Assembly (NCBI GenBank): GCA_002320815.1
Contig: DCLA01000092.1
Span: 74,153 to 138,152, forward strand
Length of the DNA: 64,000 nt
Source of the DNA: Myxococcales bacterium UBA1660
GTDB taxonomy: Bacteria > Myxococcota_A > Polyangia > Polyangiales > Houyiibacteriaceae
Direction: 5' to 3'
The notes under the pieces were generated by a model. The model ran no database searches. It worked only from the letters and a program-made list of their open reading frames with translations, and was not told the DNA's origin. Of the stretch, positions 40,760-51,158 are shown piece by piece. The translations under genes and the position numbers were made by a program. The first letter of the stretch is position 1, and each line of letters starts with the position of its first letter.

Positions 40760-41538
40760 TCAGCCCAGGCGCGCAACAACCCCAACCCGCCGGGAGTCTC
40801 ATAAGCGGTGGATCAAGCTTTGGGGGCAGACCAGGCCTGTGCGACCCGTCAAAGTGACGTGGACACGTCAGAGGGCCGGGTCAACACGTGCGTGTGACCT
40901 CGGGGCACCGGAAGCCGCTGGGATAATCCTCCCCCGATGCGATCCCCCGTGCCCCATCTCTATTCAGCGAACGATTCGCCTCCCCGCGCCCCGATCGCCT
41001 TCGATTGTCACATCCGGGGGTCAGGTTGGTTCGCGAGGTCATCGACCGGACAACTACTTAGCCCATGAGCACCGACCCAGGACGACATCCGCACTCGGAA
41101 CCCCCACGCGCGCCCCGTCACGCCTCGTCGCGCTGCCCGAATCCCTCTCAGACCGCACAGACAACAGGCGGCGGATCTCACTGGATGGCCCTACGTTGCA
41201 TCACAACCTCTACGGTAGTGTTTGTGACACCCCCGTCTCGATCACTCTAGCAGGGGTCGGGCGACGATTCTTTGACCCGCCAATACTCTGGAATCACTGC
41301 GTTCTACCGAAGGCCTCCCGCAACCTCCCGAACTTCGCTTGACGCGCCTTCCCCTGGGGTAGAAACCGGGGTCTCCCACGACAGGTTGTTGGGGTCGCCA
41401 TGCAGCCTGCCCCACATCCTGTGCCCCATGGGGAAACCCTGGGGACACGCTAGCCCATGATGCGACCGGCCGACTTTCCAGGGACCGCCGGTCGCAACGC
41501 CAACCCTCAACCCGAAATGACTCAAGGAGAATCGACAG
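40632..41538. other. 907-bp gene-poor, less GC-rich stretch
   Basis: Apart from the possible remnant at its left end, I find no convincing gene. The frames open here (rightward 40689-41342, leftward 41242-41631) have no ribosome site, low-complexity products and no recognisable domain. Composition is mixed and lower in GC than the flanks, as in a decayed insertion or promoter-rich spacer. TTGACG near 41339 followed by AT-richer sequence might be part of a promoter for the small gene at 41539. Confidence 0.4.
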
Positions 41539-41736
41539 ATGGCAGATAGCATCGTCCGCGTTCCGGACGCAAGAGATAACCCGCCCCCCGCCGTCGTGCT
41601 GGAGCACTACCCCCTCAGCGAGTCCCGTCACCCCCCGGTCTCGTGGCGCTCATTCTGGTACGGCTTCGGGTCCGCGTTCGGTCTGATTGGGCTCGCGGCA
41701 ATCCTCGTGCTCCTTCTCAGGCTCGCCAATGGCTAG
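41539..41736 (+). CDS. Small single-span membrane protein (65 aa)
   Basis: A 65-residue ORF with a good ribosome site (CAAGGAGAATCGACAG before ATG 41539). The N-terminal 37 residues are polar and Pro-rich; residues about 40-62 form one transmembrane helix (YGFGSAFGLIGLAAILVLLL). The short tail is RLANG. No family is recognised. It sits alone after the gene-poor stretch and ends near a convergent hairpin. Confidence 0.6.
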   Translation: MADSIVRVPDARDNPPPAVVLEHYPLSESRHPPVSWRSFWYGFGSAFGLIGLAAILVLLLRLANG

Positions 41737-41760
41737 CTAGGGGGAGGTCGGCGGCGGTCG

Positions 41761-41796
41761 GGGGACGAAATGACGACAATGACGACGATCGTCCCC
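41761..41796. terminator. Hairpin between convergent genes
   Basis: GGGGACGA (41761-41768) pairs with TCGTCCCC (41789-41796) around a loop holding a repeated TGACGAC motif. It lies between the small membrane protein and the convergent Cys-rich lipoprotein stop. Confidence 0.45.
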
Positions 41797-41797
41797 G

Positions 41798-43318
41798 TCA
41801 GAGGCCGTCGGTGCAGCAGCCGCCGAAGCAGGTGCCGATGCAGCGCTGGGTGGGCCCGCCGCCGCAGAAGGTGCCGCCGCAGGTGGTGCAGGCGTCGCCG
41901 TCGGGGATGGCGCAGCCCTGGGAGTCCGCCACGGGATCGCCCTCGACGCAGAGGCCGGCGGCGTCACAGGTCTGGGGTCGACAGAAGCGGGTCTGGGTCC
42001 CGTTGCTGCAGGAGCCGCGGCAGGGGCTGAAGGTGCCACAGACGTCGTCGCCGCAGCTCGTGCCCTCGGCCACCGGGGTGAAGCGACAGCCGGTGCTGGG
42101 GTCGCAGGAGTCCGTGGTGCAGAGGTTGCCGTCGGTACAGAGGGTCGGCCGCCCGCCCTGACACGTCCCGCCGCTGCATTCGTCCCGCGAGGTGCAAGGG
42201 TTCCCGTCGGAGCAGAGGTTGGTGTTGGGCGCGTTCACGCAACCCGTCGCGCCGCAACTGTCGTCGGTGCAGGGGTTCCCGTCGTCGCATCCGGGCGCGA
42301 CGCAGGAGCCACCGCAGCAGGTCTGGTCGCCGTCGCAGAGGTTCGTGCGCACGCAGACGTCGCCCTCGCAGACCGCGGTCTGGCAGGGCCCGGCGGTGCA
42401 CGTCGCGGCGGTGCAGCTCGGGTACTGGCACCCGGTGGCCGAGCAGGTCCCGCCGGTCGACGCGGTGCAGAGCCCGTCGTCGGGCTCGTTCACGCAGACC
42501 CCGGCTCCGTCGTCGCAGTCGTCTCGGGTGCAGTCGACGCCGTCGTCGCAGTCGGGCGCGCCGCCGCCGGGTGCGCAGGTCCCCTCGAAGCAACGCTCGA
42601 CCCCGTTGCAGAAGAGCCCGTCGTCGCAGTCGTCGTCGGTGGCGCACTGGGGCGGAGGACCGGCGTCGGGCTGGCCGGCGTCCGGCATGCCTGCGTCGGT
42701 CGGCCCCACCTCCAAACAACCCACCGTGGGGTGGCAGACCTCGCCGTTCGCGCAGCGCCCTTCCACCGGTCCCTCGAAGCAGGTGCCCTCGACGCAGAGC
42801 GCCGCGGCGCACGCGGCGACCGGCGGCGGGCAGTCGCCATCGGCCGCGCACTCGGCCGGGCCGCAGGCGTCGGGCGTCTCCGGCGAGCAGTCGGGCGGGA
42901 CGCACACGCCGCCCTGGCACTCGGTGGCCCCGGGAGCGCCGTCGAGGGGGCACTCCACCAGCTCGCAGCTCCGGGAGAAGAGCAGGGTCAGCGTGGAGCG
43001 CCCGCTCAGGCGAGCGGAGACGGTGCGCTCGGCGAGCACCGCGCCGGCGGCCGTCACCAGCGCGCCGCGGACGAGCACCGTGCCTTGGCCGGCGGTGTCC
43101 AGCGTCGTGAGCCGCTCGCCGCGCAGGAAGTCCACCCCGGCGGCCACCGGGACGACGAGCACCGTGTCCGCTCCCTCGACCTCGAGCTGCACCTCGGCGA
43201 ACTCGAGGCCGGGGAGGTAGTCGGTGCGGAGGTCCACGCGAAGGACCGCCGCTGGGTCCGAGGAGCACCCGGCGACCACGAGCCCGGCCGCGAGGAGGGA
43301 AGAAAGCAGTACGCGCAC
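41798..43318 (-). CDS. Cys-rich repeat lipoprotein
   Basis: A 506-residue lipoprotein with lipobox VVAGC (Cys18). Residues 20-125 form a beta domain (VLRVDLRTDYLPGLEFAEVQ, then RSTLTLLFSRSCELVECPLD). The rest is an array of disulfide-type repeats built on the unit C-x-DG-x-PCT-x-D-x-C: DCDDGVDCTRDDC, GCDDGNPCTDDSC, CSDGNPCTSRDEC, CTDGNLCTTDSC, interrupted by a DAGMPDAGQPDAGPP linker. Such arrays are frequent on the myxobacterial surface and are presumed structural or adhesive; no function is proven. It starts at ATG 43318, separated from the phaC stop by 148 bp containing terminator-like hairpins, so it is a separate unit. Confidence 0.8.
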   Translation of the reverse strand: MRVLLSSLLAAGLVVAGCSSDPAAVLRVDLRTDYLPGLEFAEVQLEVEGADTVLVVPVAAGVDFLRGERLTTLDTAGQGTVLVRGALVTAAGAVLAERTVSARLSGRSTLTLLFSRSCELVECPLDGAPGATECQGGVCVPPDCSPETPDACGPAECAADGDCPPPVAACAAALCVEGTCFEGPVEGRCANGEVCHPTVGCLEVGPTDAGMPDAGQPDAGPPPQCATDDDCDDGLFCNGVERCFEGTCAPGGGAPDCDDGVDCTRDDCDDGAGVCVNEPDDGLCTASTGGTCSATGCQYPSCTAATCTAGPCQTAVCEGDVCVRTNLCDGDQTCCGGSCVAPGCDDGNPCTDDSCGATGCVNAPNTNLCSDGNPCTSRDECSGGTCQGGRPTLCTDGNLCTTDSCDPSTGCRFTPVAEGTSCGDDVCGTFSPCRGSCSNGTQTRFCRPQTCDAAGLCVEGDPVADSQGCAIPDGDACTTCGGTFCGGGPTQRCIGTCFGGCCTDGL

Positions 43319-43420
43319 GGGCGCATGATATCCGAGTCGCCGCCCCGGGTCAGGGATGCGCCATCCGTCGCTGGCGCGGCTCGAGCTGGTCGCCGGTCGA
43401 CCGCCCCAGGCCGAGCTCGT

Positions 43421-43454
43421 CGACCTCTGAGGTCGGCGACCGCTCCGTCGAGCG
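43421..43454 (-). terminator. Tandem hairpins after phaC
   Basis: CGACCT (43421-43426) pairs with AGGTCG (43430-43435), and CGCTC (43441-43445) with GAGCG (43450-43454). These lie immediately downstream of the phaC stop on its strand and probably end the seven-gene operon. Confidence 0.4.
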
Positions 43455-43466
43455 GCCGCCCGGAGG

Positions 43467-44521
43467 TCAGGCCAGGCTGCGCAGCGGCTGGGCCTTGGGG
43501 GCCTCGTCGCGGTCGGCCCAGAAGCTCGAGAGCAGCGGCCAGAGGTGATGCTTGGCGCCCTTGCTCACCACCGCGCCGACGTGCCCGCCGGGGAGATGCA
43601 GGTGCACCTTGTCGGTCGAGGCGGCCATCTCCACCAGCGGCTCGGCGCTCTCCTCGGGGACGATGTAGTCGTCGGCGAAGGTGAGCGCGTGGAGCGGCGT
43701 GGTGATCTGCTCCAGGCGCACCGGGATGCCGTCGATGCGCATGCCGCCCTCGACGAGCATGTCGTCGCGGTAGATGTCCTCGACCCAGGCGCGGAAGACC
43801 TCGCCGGGCATCGAGACGTTGTCGTTGGCCCACTTCTCCTTGGCCAGGAAACCGTCGATGAAGTCCTCGTTCCACGGACCGCGGATCGCGCGGTCCCAGA
43901 GGAAGGCGACCTTGGAGGGCGTGAGGGTCGGCCGCAGGAGGAGGAAGCTCGCCTGCAGGATCGGCCAGGGCACGTTGCCGAAGGCGTCCACCAGGGCGCG
44001 GGCGTCGAAGGCCGGGGAGCGGGTCCAGTCGGCCAGGATCCCCGCCGCGCGCACCGGCGCCGCCAGGGTGGTGAGCGAGGCCATGGCCTCCGGGTGCACT
44101 GCGGCGTGCATCGCGGTCAGGGTCCCGCCCATGCAGTAGCCGAGCACGTGGGGGCGATCGGCCCCCGCGTCCTGGGCGGACGCGCGGATGGCGCGACCCA
44201 GGGTGGCCCCGGCGACCTCTTCGAGGCGCAGGTAGCGGTCCTCGCGGCGCGGCGCGCCCCAGTCGATCACGTCGACGGTGAACCCCTCGTCGACCAGGTA
44301 CTCCACCAGACTCCGGCCGGGCATCAGGTCCAGCACGTACCAGCGGTTGATCATCGACGGGACCATCAGGATGGGCCGACGGTGGCGCGGCCGATCGGGC
44401 AGGAAGCGCAGGAGCCGCCAGTTGCCGTGGTCGCGGGCGACGTGGTGGGGCGTCTGCCCCACCCGCGCCTTGGTGCGCATCATCTGACCCACGCGGGTCA
44501 GGGCTTGGATCGCGTTGGTGA

Positions 44522-44525
<4 letters not shown>
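43467..44525 (-). CDS. phaC: Polyhydroxyalkanoate synthase, class III-sized PhaC
   Basis: A 352-residue alpha/beta-hydrolase-fold polymerase that joins (R)-hydroxyacyl-CoA units into storage polyester. The lipase-like box is VLGYCMGGT with the catalytic Cys131; the acid is in LTFADDYIVPEESA (Asp286) and the base in LPGGHVGAVV (His315). RRPILMVPSMINRWYVLDLM and VDVIDWGAP are family motifs. The length matches class III PhaC, which works with PhaE. ATG 44525 overlaps the stop of the acyl-CoA ligase gene (ATGA). It is the last gene of the leftward seven-gene chain starting at 50972. The chain-length preference cannot be judged from sequence alone. Confidence 0.93.
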
Positions 44526-46203
<1,678 letters not shown>

Positions 46204-46204
<1 letters not shown>

Positions 46205-46530
46205 CAGCGGCCTCCCTCGAGGTCGGCCAGGCGCGTCTCCAGGTCGACCAGCCGGCTCTGCAGCTCGTCGATGCCGTGGAGGGTGCGCTCCTGATCCTTG
46301 CGGGTGCTGAGCCCCACGCTGGCCCACCAGTGGTCCATGACCTTGCGCTGCATGGCGCGGACCCGGGTGATGCCGGTGAGCATCGTGCCGGCCGGGCGCA
46401 GGAACATCGGGCTGCGCAGCCACGCATCCAGGAGCGGCGTCGCGGCCTGCTCCCAGGCGTCGTACGAGGCCTTCATGGCGGCCCAGAGGGGCTCTTGCTG
46501 ATGGCGGTCGGGGACGTGGCTCTTGGACAT
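46204..46530 (-). CDS. Short PhaE/phasin-like protein
   Basis: A 108-residue helical protein. The middle (SYDAWEQAATPLLDAWLRSP, then MFLRPAGTMLTG) and the C-terminal coiled coil (ERTLHGIDELQSRLVDLETR) resemble the conserved core of class III PHA synthase subunit PhaE, which is normally over 300 residues; phasins have a similar helical character. Placed two genes before phaC in one operon, it is the best candidate for the PhaC activator subunit. The assignment is by position and weak motif similarity. ATG 46530 was chosen; five bases separate it from the upstream lipoprotein stop. Confidence 0.65.
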
Positions 46531-46535
46531 GGCTC

Positions 46536-47378
46536 TCACTCCAGGCTGAGCCGCCGGAGCTCGGCGGCGGTGGTGAAATCGACGACGGTCTCGTCGGGTA
46601 GGCTGGTGGCGCGGGCGACCTCGCCGAAGCATTCGAAGAGGAAGCTGACCTGGCGCCGCGAGGTGGAGGCGCCGACGGCAGGCTCCACGGTGACCTTCAC
46701 GTCGACGCGGAGCGCCTGGTCGAAGGCGAGATCGGGCAACTCGATGCGGCCGGCGCTGGTGACCTGGACCTCGTAGATGTCCCGGCCGGCGTAGGGGAGC
46801 CCCAGGGCCGTGCCGCCGCTGATGGTCCCGGTGGACACGTGGGTCGCCCCCACCTCCATCGGGTAGCGGTAGAGCGCGATGGGGCTGTCGTAGACCAGCA
46901 GGGTCCGCTGGTTCTCCGGCTCGCCCGCGGCGCTGACCGCGGCAACCAGGAAGAGCGCCTCGCTGGTCTTCCGGTAGACGCCGAGGTTGGTGCCCGCGGC
47001 GTCGAGGGGGGTCGTGAAGAGGTCGTCGGTGCGGTCCAGGCCGAGCTCGCCGGCGAACCACTGGTCGTCCACCGCGCTGGCCTCCAGGCGGATGAGCGCG
47101 TCGTCCGCGTAGTCGGTGCCGAAGTCCCAGACGCGCTGCCCGTCGATGACGGTGCCCACCAGGTCGACCGCGCGCGAGGTGCCGCCGGGGGACACCAGGT
47201 AGCTCACGGGGATCCCCAGCGCGGCCTCCATCTCGTCGGCGTCGATGCGACCGTCGAGGTTGGGCACGCACTCCAGGATCCCGCCGTCGGCGGCCGTGTA
47301 CGAGGGCCGGTCGGGTAGCGGCGTCTGGTTCTCGCCGCAGCCCGCGAGCAGGGCGAGACAGAGCAGGAAGCGAGGCAT
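46536..47378 (-). CDS. Lipoprotein, paralogue of the gene at 50007-50972
   Basis: A 280-residue lipoprotein with a short signal ending LLAGC (Cys14). After the Cys comes a short linker, then CVPNLDGRIDADEM (an incomplete EF-hand-like loop), a beta-rich middle (VWDFGTDYADDALIRLEASA, then SPIALYRYPMEVGATHVSTG) and a C-terminal FLFECFGEVARATS...ELRRL signature. The gene at 50007 has the same order: CAPNHDGTITASEI, LQFPLALGDSWETT, AECFGTVAQMRG and ELRRLVP, so the two are paralogues flanking the barrel and hydrolase. The start at 47378 has GGGAG upstream; an in-frame ATG at 47393 overlaps the barrel stop. Function unknown; envelope location. Confidence 0.8.
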   Translation of the reverse strand: MPRFLLCLALLAGCGENQTPLPDRPSYTAADGGILECVPNLDGRIDADEMEAALGIPVSYLVSPGGTSRAVDLVGTVIDGQRVWDFGTDYADDALIRLEASAVDDQWFAGELGLDRTDDLFTTPLDAAGTNLGVYRKTSEALFLVAAVSAAGEPENQRTLLVYDSPIALYRYPMEVGATHVSTGTISGGTALGLPYAGRDIYEVQVTSAGRIELPDLAFDQALRVDVKVTVEPAVGASTSRRQVSFLFECFGEVARATSLPDETVVDFTTAAELRRLSLE

Positions 47379-47392
47379 GCGGTGGACTCCCA

Positions 47393-48994
47393 TCAGAAAT
47401 TGAACCCCAGGCGGAGCCGCAGCAACTGCGCGGGCTTGGCATCCAGCCCGGCGGTCGGGTTGTCCAGACCGGCCAGGGGAAAGAGCGCCGCGTACTCCAG
47501 CGACGCGGCGAAGCCGTTGGTGCTCACATAGGCCAGCGTGGGGTCGAGCTCCACACCGAGACCCCGGGACCCGCCGGGCGTGCTGGCGACCTCGACGGCC
47601 ATCGAGGCCACCGCGGCCAGACCGAGCTCGAGGCGCCCCTTGCCGAGCGAGGCGAGACGGATGCGCGCGTGGGGCTTCAGGTAGATGGCGTCGGTGACCG
47701 TCCCGATGATCTCCCGGAAGAGGATGCGGTCGATCCGGTAGTCGGGGTGGAAGCGGAAGTTGTCGACCCGAGTGTCGCTGGGGGCGAAGGCCTGGGGGCC
47801 GTCGATGTCGCCGGGCTGCGGCGCGGCCTGGGTGGGGCCTTCGTTGCGCGAGCCGAGGAGCGCGCCGAAGCCGGGCGCCGGGTCGCCGCTGGCGAAGCCG
47901 GCGTCGAGGCCCAGAGACCAGGGGCTCTGACCGAGCGCGTGGTCCGGCCCGAAGTCGGACTCGAAGGCGGCGCCGATCTGCCGGGACCGGTACGTGTCCC
48001 GCAGCTCCACCCCGGGCAGGAGCGAGGGCTGGTCGATGCGCGCGGTGAGGAGCGCGGCCTCCACCTCGATGCGCCCGTAGGGCAAGGTGAGCCGGCCCCA
48101 CACGTCCACGGCGGTGGCGCGGAACCCGCGGCTCATCACCTGCCCGCGGTCGAGCTCCGGCGGGTTCGCCGCGGGGAGGTAGTGCGCCGGGACGTCGGTG
48201 TCCTGGCGGCGGTGGGAGACGTAGGCGCCGTACTCCAGGGTGGCCAGGCCGGCCCGGGCCCGCCGGCGGCGGGTGACGTCGGTGGCGAAGTCGATCATCG
48301 CGAAGGTGATCGTGCGGACGTCGTCCGAGGGCTCGACGTCGACCACCCGCCCCGGGTGGTTCCGCGGCGTGGTGGGCCCGATGGCGCTGAAGTCGTAGGC
48401 GATGCCCCAGACGTGCCCCAGGAGCGGCGTGAAGAAGGCGATGCGGTCCGCCGCGTCCCCGGAGTCGCAGCTCGCGCAGTCGCCGCCGTTGGCCAGCATG
48501 CCCAGGCCCCAGTGGTTGCCCATGCGACCCGCGGCGAGGAGACCGAAGGGCGTCAGCACCTGGCCGTAGGCGCGCTCGATGCGGATGGGCTCGTTGGCGG
48601 GCCGCTGGCTGGTGGTCACCGAGGGGACGCCGTCCGGCTGGCTGCCGAGGGCCAGGTTGTCGAGGGCGTCGATGCGCACGTGCAGCGCCATGCCCGCGGC
48701 GGGCACGATGAGCGACACGTCGGTGCGCAGCCGCATGTCTGCGTGGGTGAGCCACTGACCGGTGGGATCCGCGAGGGGCACCGGGAAGAGCGCCTGGCCG
48801 CTGGGCGTGAGCCCGCGGTCGAGGTCCAGATTGTAGAGCGCCTCGGCCCGGGTGCGCAGCGCGCCGTGGGCCTGGATGGTCGTGTCCGCCTCGGCCTCGA
48901 TGGCCTGGCCCACGTCGGTGTAGACCGAGCGCTGGGCCTGGGCCGAGACCGCGAGAGAGCTCCCCAGGAGCACGAGGGCGAGCCTCAGGGCCAC
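47393..48994 (-). CDS. Outer-membrane beta-barrel protein, TIGR04551-like
   Basis: A 533-residue protein with a cleavable signal (MALRLALVLLGSSLAVSAQA) and a mature chain of alternating amphipathic strands rich in Arg/Asp/Gly/aromatics. It ends in LRLRLGFNF, the terminal Phe typical of outer-membrane barrels recognised by BamA. Segments such as LTPSGQALFPVPLADPTGQW, RIERAYGQVLTPFGLLAAGR and GNHWGLGMLANGGDCASCDS match the myxobacterial TIGR04551 pattern as I remember it. The GTG start (48994) overlaps the stop of the hydrolase gene; its stop overlaps an alternative start of the next lipoprotein. In this operon it is the obvious candidate pore or lipid channel across the outer membrane. Confidence 0.82.
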   Translation of the reverse strand: MALRLALVLLGSSLAVSAQAQRSVYTDVGQAIEAEADTTIQAHGALRTRAEALYNLDLDRGLTPSGQALFPVPLADPTGQWLTHADMRLRTDVSLIVPAAGMALHVRIDALDNLALGSQPDGVPSVTTSQRPANEPIRIERAYGQVLTPFGLLAAGRMGNHWGLGMLANGGDCASCDSGDAADRIAFFTPLLGHVWGIAYDFSAIGPTTPRNHPGRVVDVEPSDDVRTITFAMIDFATDVTRRRRARAGLATLEYGAYVSHRRQDTDVPAHYLPAANPPELDRGQVMSRGFRATAVDVWGRLTLPYGRIEVEAALLTARIDQPSLLPGVELRDTYRSRQIGAAFESDFGPDHALGQSPWSLGLDAGFASGDPAPGFGALLGSRNEGPTQAAPQPGDIDGPQAFAPSDTRVDNFRFHPDYRIDRILFREIIGTVTDAIYLKPHARIRLASLGKGRLELGLAAVASMAVEVASTPGGSRGLGVELDPTLAYVSTNGFAASLEYAALFPLAGLDNPTAGLDAKPAQLLRLRLGFNF

Positions 48995-50010
48995 GTCGCC
49001 TCCTCGGGCTCGGTCGCCGGGCTGGGCGTGGTGTCTCCCACGTCGGGCTCGGTCTCGCTCACCGGCGGCGGCTCGGGCGCGGCGACCGGCGCCGGCGCGG
49101 GCGCGGGCGGCGCCGCGAGGAAACGCGCCAGGGCCCGGGTGGACGGGCGGGCGGCCTCGATCATCGGGAAGTGACCGCAGCGCGGGTAGACCTTCAGCTC
49201 GGCGTCGGGGAGCTGGGCCAGGAGCCGCTCGCCGAACTCGAGCGGCGTGACCGAGTCCTCACGCCCCCAGAGGAGCAGCGTGGGCACCGCGATCTCCCCG
49301 TAGCGTCGCTCGGCCTCTTCGTAGCGCATCCCGCGCACGGCCTGGAGCGCCGCGCCCGCGGTCCCCGGCTGGGCGAGCTGCGCCTCGACCGTGTCCACCA
49401 GCGCCTGGGGGACGATCTCCGGGTCGTAGAAGGCCAGCGCGAGCTTGTCCTCCGGCCGCTGGTCGTAGAAGGCGCCGAAGATGGCCTCGCCGACGCCGCC
49501 CGCCCGCGCCCAGTAGAAGGACGTGGGGAGCTGCTCCGAGTAGACCCAAGCGTCGTAGAGCGCGATGCGCTCGACCCGATCCGGGGCCTGCAGCGCGACC
49601 TGCAGCGCGACCGAGGATCCCCACGAGTGGGCCACCACGGCGGCGCGGTGGACGCTCTTGGCGTCCATCATGGCGAGCACGATCCGCGCCTGCTCGTCCG
49701 GGGCGTAGTCGATGGGCGAGCCCTCGGGGCGCCCGCTGAGACCGAAGCCCTTCAGATCCAGCGCCAACACCCGGTGGTCCCGGGCGAGGACCGGGATGAT
49801 CCCCGCCCACACCCCGGTGGAACTGGCGAAGCCGTGGATGAGCACCACCGCGGGGGCGTCCCGGGGCCCCTCGTCGATGACGTGGATCGCCGTCTCGCGG
49901 AGCGTCAGGAACTCGGCGTCCGCCGGCGCGCCCTGGGCGGCGCCGGCGTGGAAGTCCACGCATCCACTCGCCATCCCGACGAACAGCGTCGCGGCGAGGA
50001 GGCGCCTCAC
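48985..50010 (-). CDS. Lipoprotein alpha/beta hydrolase
   Basis: A 341-residue enzyme with a lipoprotein signal ending MASGC (Cys17), so it should be anchored at the envelope. The hydrolase fold has the oxyanion loop VLIHGFASSTGVWAGIIP, the nucleophile elbow VVAHSWGSSVAL (Ser near 129), the acid in LLWGREDSVTPLEFG and the base in YPRCGHFPMIEAARP. The tail after residue 290 is Pro/Ala/Val-rich and disordered. It probably cleaves an ester or polyester on the cell surface or in the periplasm. GTG 50010 overlaps the previous lipoprotein stop (GTGA) and its own end overlaps the barrel gene start by 10 bp, so three envelope proteins are translated as one block. Confidence 0.87.
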   Translation of the reverse strand: MRRLLAATLFVGMASGCVDFHAGAAQGAPADAEFLTLRETAIHVIDEGPRDAPAVVLIHGFASSTGVWAGIIPVLARDHRVLALDLKGFGLSGRPEGSPIDYAPDEQARIVLAMMDAKSVHRAAVVAHSWGSSVALQVALQAPDRVERIALYDAWVYSEQLPTSFYWARAGGVGEAIFGAFYDQRPEDKLALAFYDPEIVPQALVDTVEAQLAQPGTAGAALQAVRGMRYEEAERRYGEIAVPTLLLWGREDSVTPLEFGERLLAQLPDAELKVYPRCGHFPMIEAARPSTRALARFLAAPPAPAPAPVAAPEPPPVSETEPDVGDTTPSPATEPEEATWP

Positions 50011-50972
50011 GGCACGAGCCTCCGCAGCTCGGCGAGCTCCCCGAGTTCCTGGTCGGTGTCGTAGTCCTGCCCGCGCATCTGCGCGACCGTGCCGAAGCAC
50101 TCGGCCACGAAAGCGAAGGTGACCACGGTGGTGACCGCGAGTCCCACCGTGCGGGTCAACTCGGTGCGGATGCGTAGGACCTCGAAGGTCCCGAAGGAGG
50201 TGACCAGCTCACCGGCCCGATCGACCTCGCTCTCGTAGGTCTCGGTGTAGAAACTGCCGACGCCGGAGGCGAGGCCGCTGACGCTGGTGGTGGTCTCCCA
50301 GCTGTCGCCCAGGGCCAGCGGGAACTGGAGCGCCGGCACCGCCGGGTCGTTCTCCAGGTGGGTCTCGGTGAAGCCCTCCTCGGGGGACACCACGCCGAGG
50401 AGGTCCAGGCTGTCCGCCTCGACGGCGAACACCCCGAGCAGGTCCGACTCCACGCTGAGCTCGGTGACGTAGCTCGCGCCCGGGAAGTCGTCGGCGTACC
50501 ACGCGCCGGCCGGGTCCCGGGTCTCCACGAGCTGGCTCTCGTCGCCGGGGAAGGGACCGGTCAGGTCCCAGCGGCGGCGCCCGCCGCCGAGGTCTTCCCC
50601 GGCGGTGTCGAAGGTCACGTCGGTGGCGACCCGGAAGGTGGCCCGGAGACCGGCGCGCAGAGGGATCTCGCTGGCGGTGATGGTGCCGTCGTGGTTGGGC
50701 GCGCAGAGGCCGCCGCCGTCGACATCGGCGCCCCCGTCGTTCATCGGCTCCACACCGCCGTCCCCGGGCGCGCTCGCGTCCGTGCCCTCGCCGGCGTCGA
50801 CCGGACCCGGGCCCGCGTCGTCGTCCAGCGGCACGCAGCTTCCGTCGGCGCGGCACATGCCCGACGCGCAGTCGGCGCCGACCGCGCACTGCGGGGTCCC
50901 GTTGTCGGCGCATCCGCCGAGGAGAGCCACTGCGGCTAAGGCGCCGAAGACGCCACGACTGAACACACCCAT
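50007..50972 (-). CDS. First-gene lipoprotein of the PHA operon
   Basis: A 321-residue lipoprotein with lipobox LLGGC (Cys21). A short Cys-rich segment (CAVGADCASGMCRADGSC) and an Asp/Gly linker precede the domain beginning LCAPNHDGTITASEI. The C-terminal end AECFGTVAQMRG...ELAELRRLVP repeats the ending of the paralogue at 46536-47378. The domain between (DLTGPFPGDESQLVETRDPA, GDSWETTTSVSGLASGVGSF) is beta-rich. ATG 50972 is followed within 200 bp by the divergent phaR gene, and the shared region carries the two strongest candidate PhaR operators. Function unknown; being first in the operon suggests a high-abundance envelope component. Confidence 0.8.
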   Translation of the reverse strand: MGVFSRGVFGALAAVALLGGCADNGTPQCAVGADCASGMCRADGSCVPLDDDAGPGPVDAGEGTDASAPGDGGVEPMNDGGADVDGGGLCAPNHDGTITASEIPLRAGLRATFRVATDVTFDTAGEDLGGGRRRWDLTGPFPGDESQLVETRDPAGAWYADDFPGASYVTELSVESDLLGVFAVEADSLDLLGVVSPEEGFTETHLENDPAVPALQFPLALGDSWETTTSVSGLASGVGSFYTETYESEVDRAGELVTSFGTFEVLRIRTELTRTVGLAVTTVVTFAFVAECFGTVAQMRGQDYDTDQELGELAELRRLVP

Positions 50973-51100
50973 CGGTACACACCCCTGAAACGGTGGGGCT
51001 GGCGAGACCCCCCAAGGCCCCGCGCGACACCCCGGTCACGGAACGGCCGAAGCCGCATCGGAGCGTCTAACCGGGCCCTTCCCGACCGTCAAGGACATTT

Positions 51101-51135
51101 TGTTGCAACGCAACATCGCCTGTCTTGCGACGCAA
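51101..51135. promoter_or_regulatory. Two candidate PhaR operators in the phaR/operon divergent promoter
   Basis: TGTTGC-AAC-GCAACA (51101-51115) is a perfect inverted repeat, and TTGC-GAC-GCAA (51125-51135) a second one. Their centres are 22 bp apart, about two helical turns, allowing cooperative binding. They lie 24-58 bp upstream of the phaR start and 129-163 bp upstream of the divergent operon start. The TGC-N3-GCA core matches the CTGC-N3/4-GCAG type described for PhaR. Confidence 0.6.
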
Positions 51136-51158
51136 CACCCCAGGCGCTAGAAAGTGTC

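Noticed and set aside
40689..41342. 217-residue rightward frame in the gene-poor stretch
   Set aside because: No ribosome site, mixed low-complexity product, no recognised domain.
41242..41631. 129-residue leftward frame overlapping the small membrane protein
   Set aside because: It covers the well-supported small gene's ribosome site and start, and reads as random sequence.
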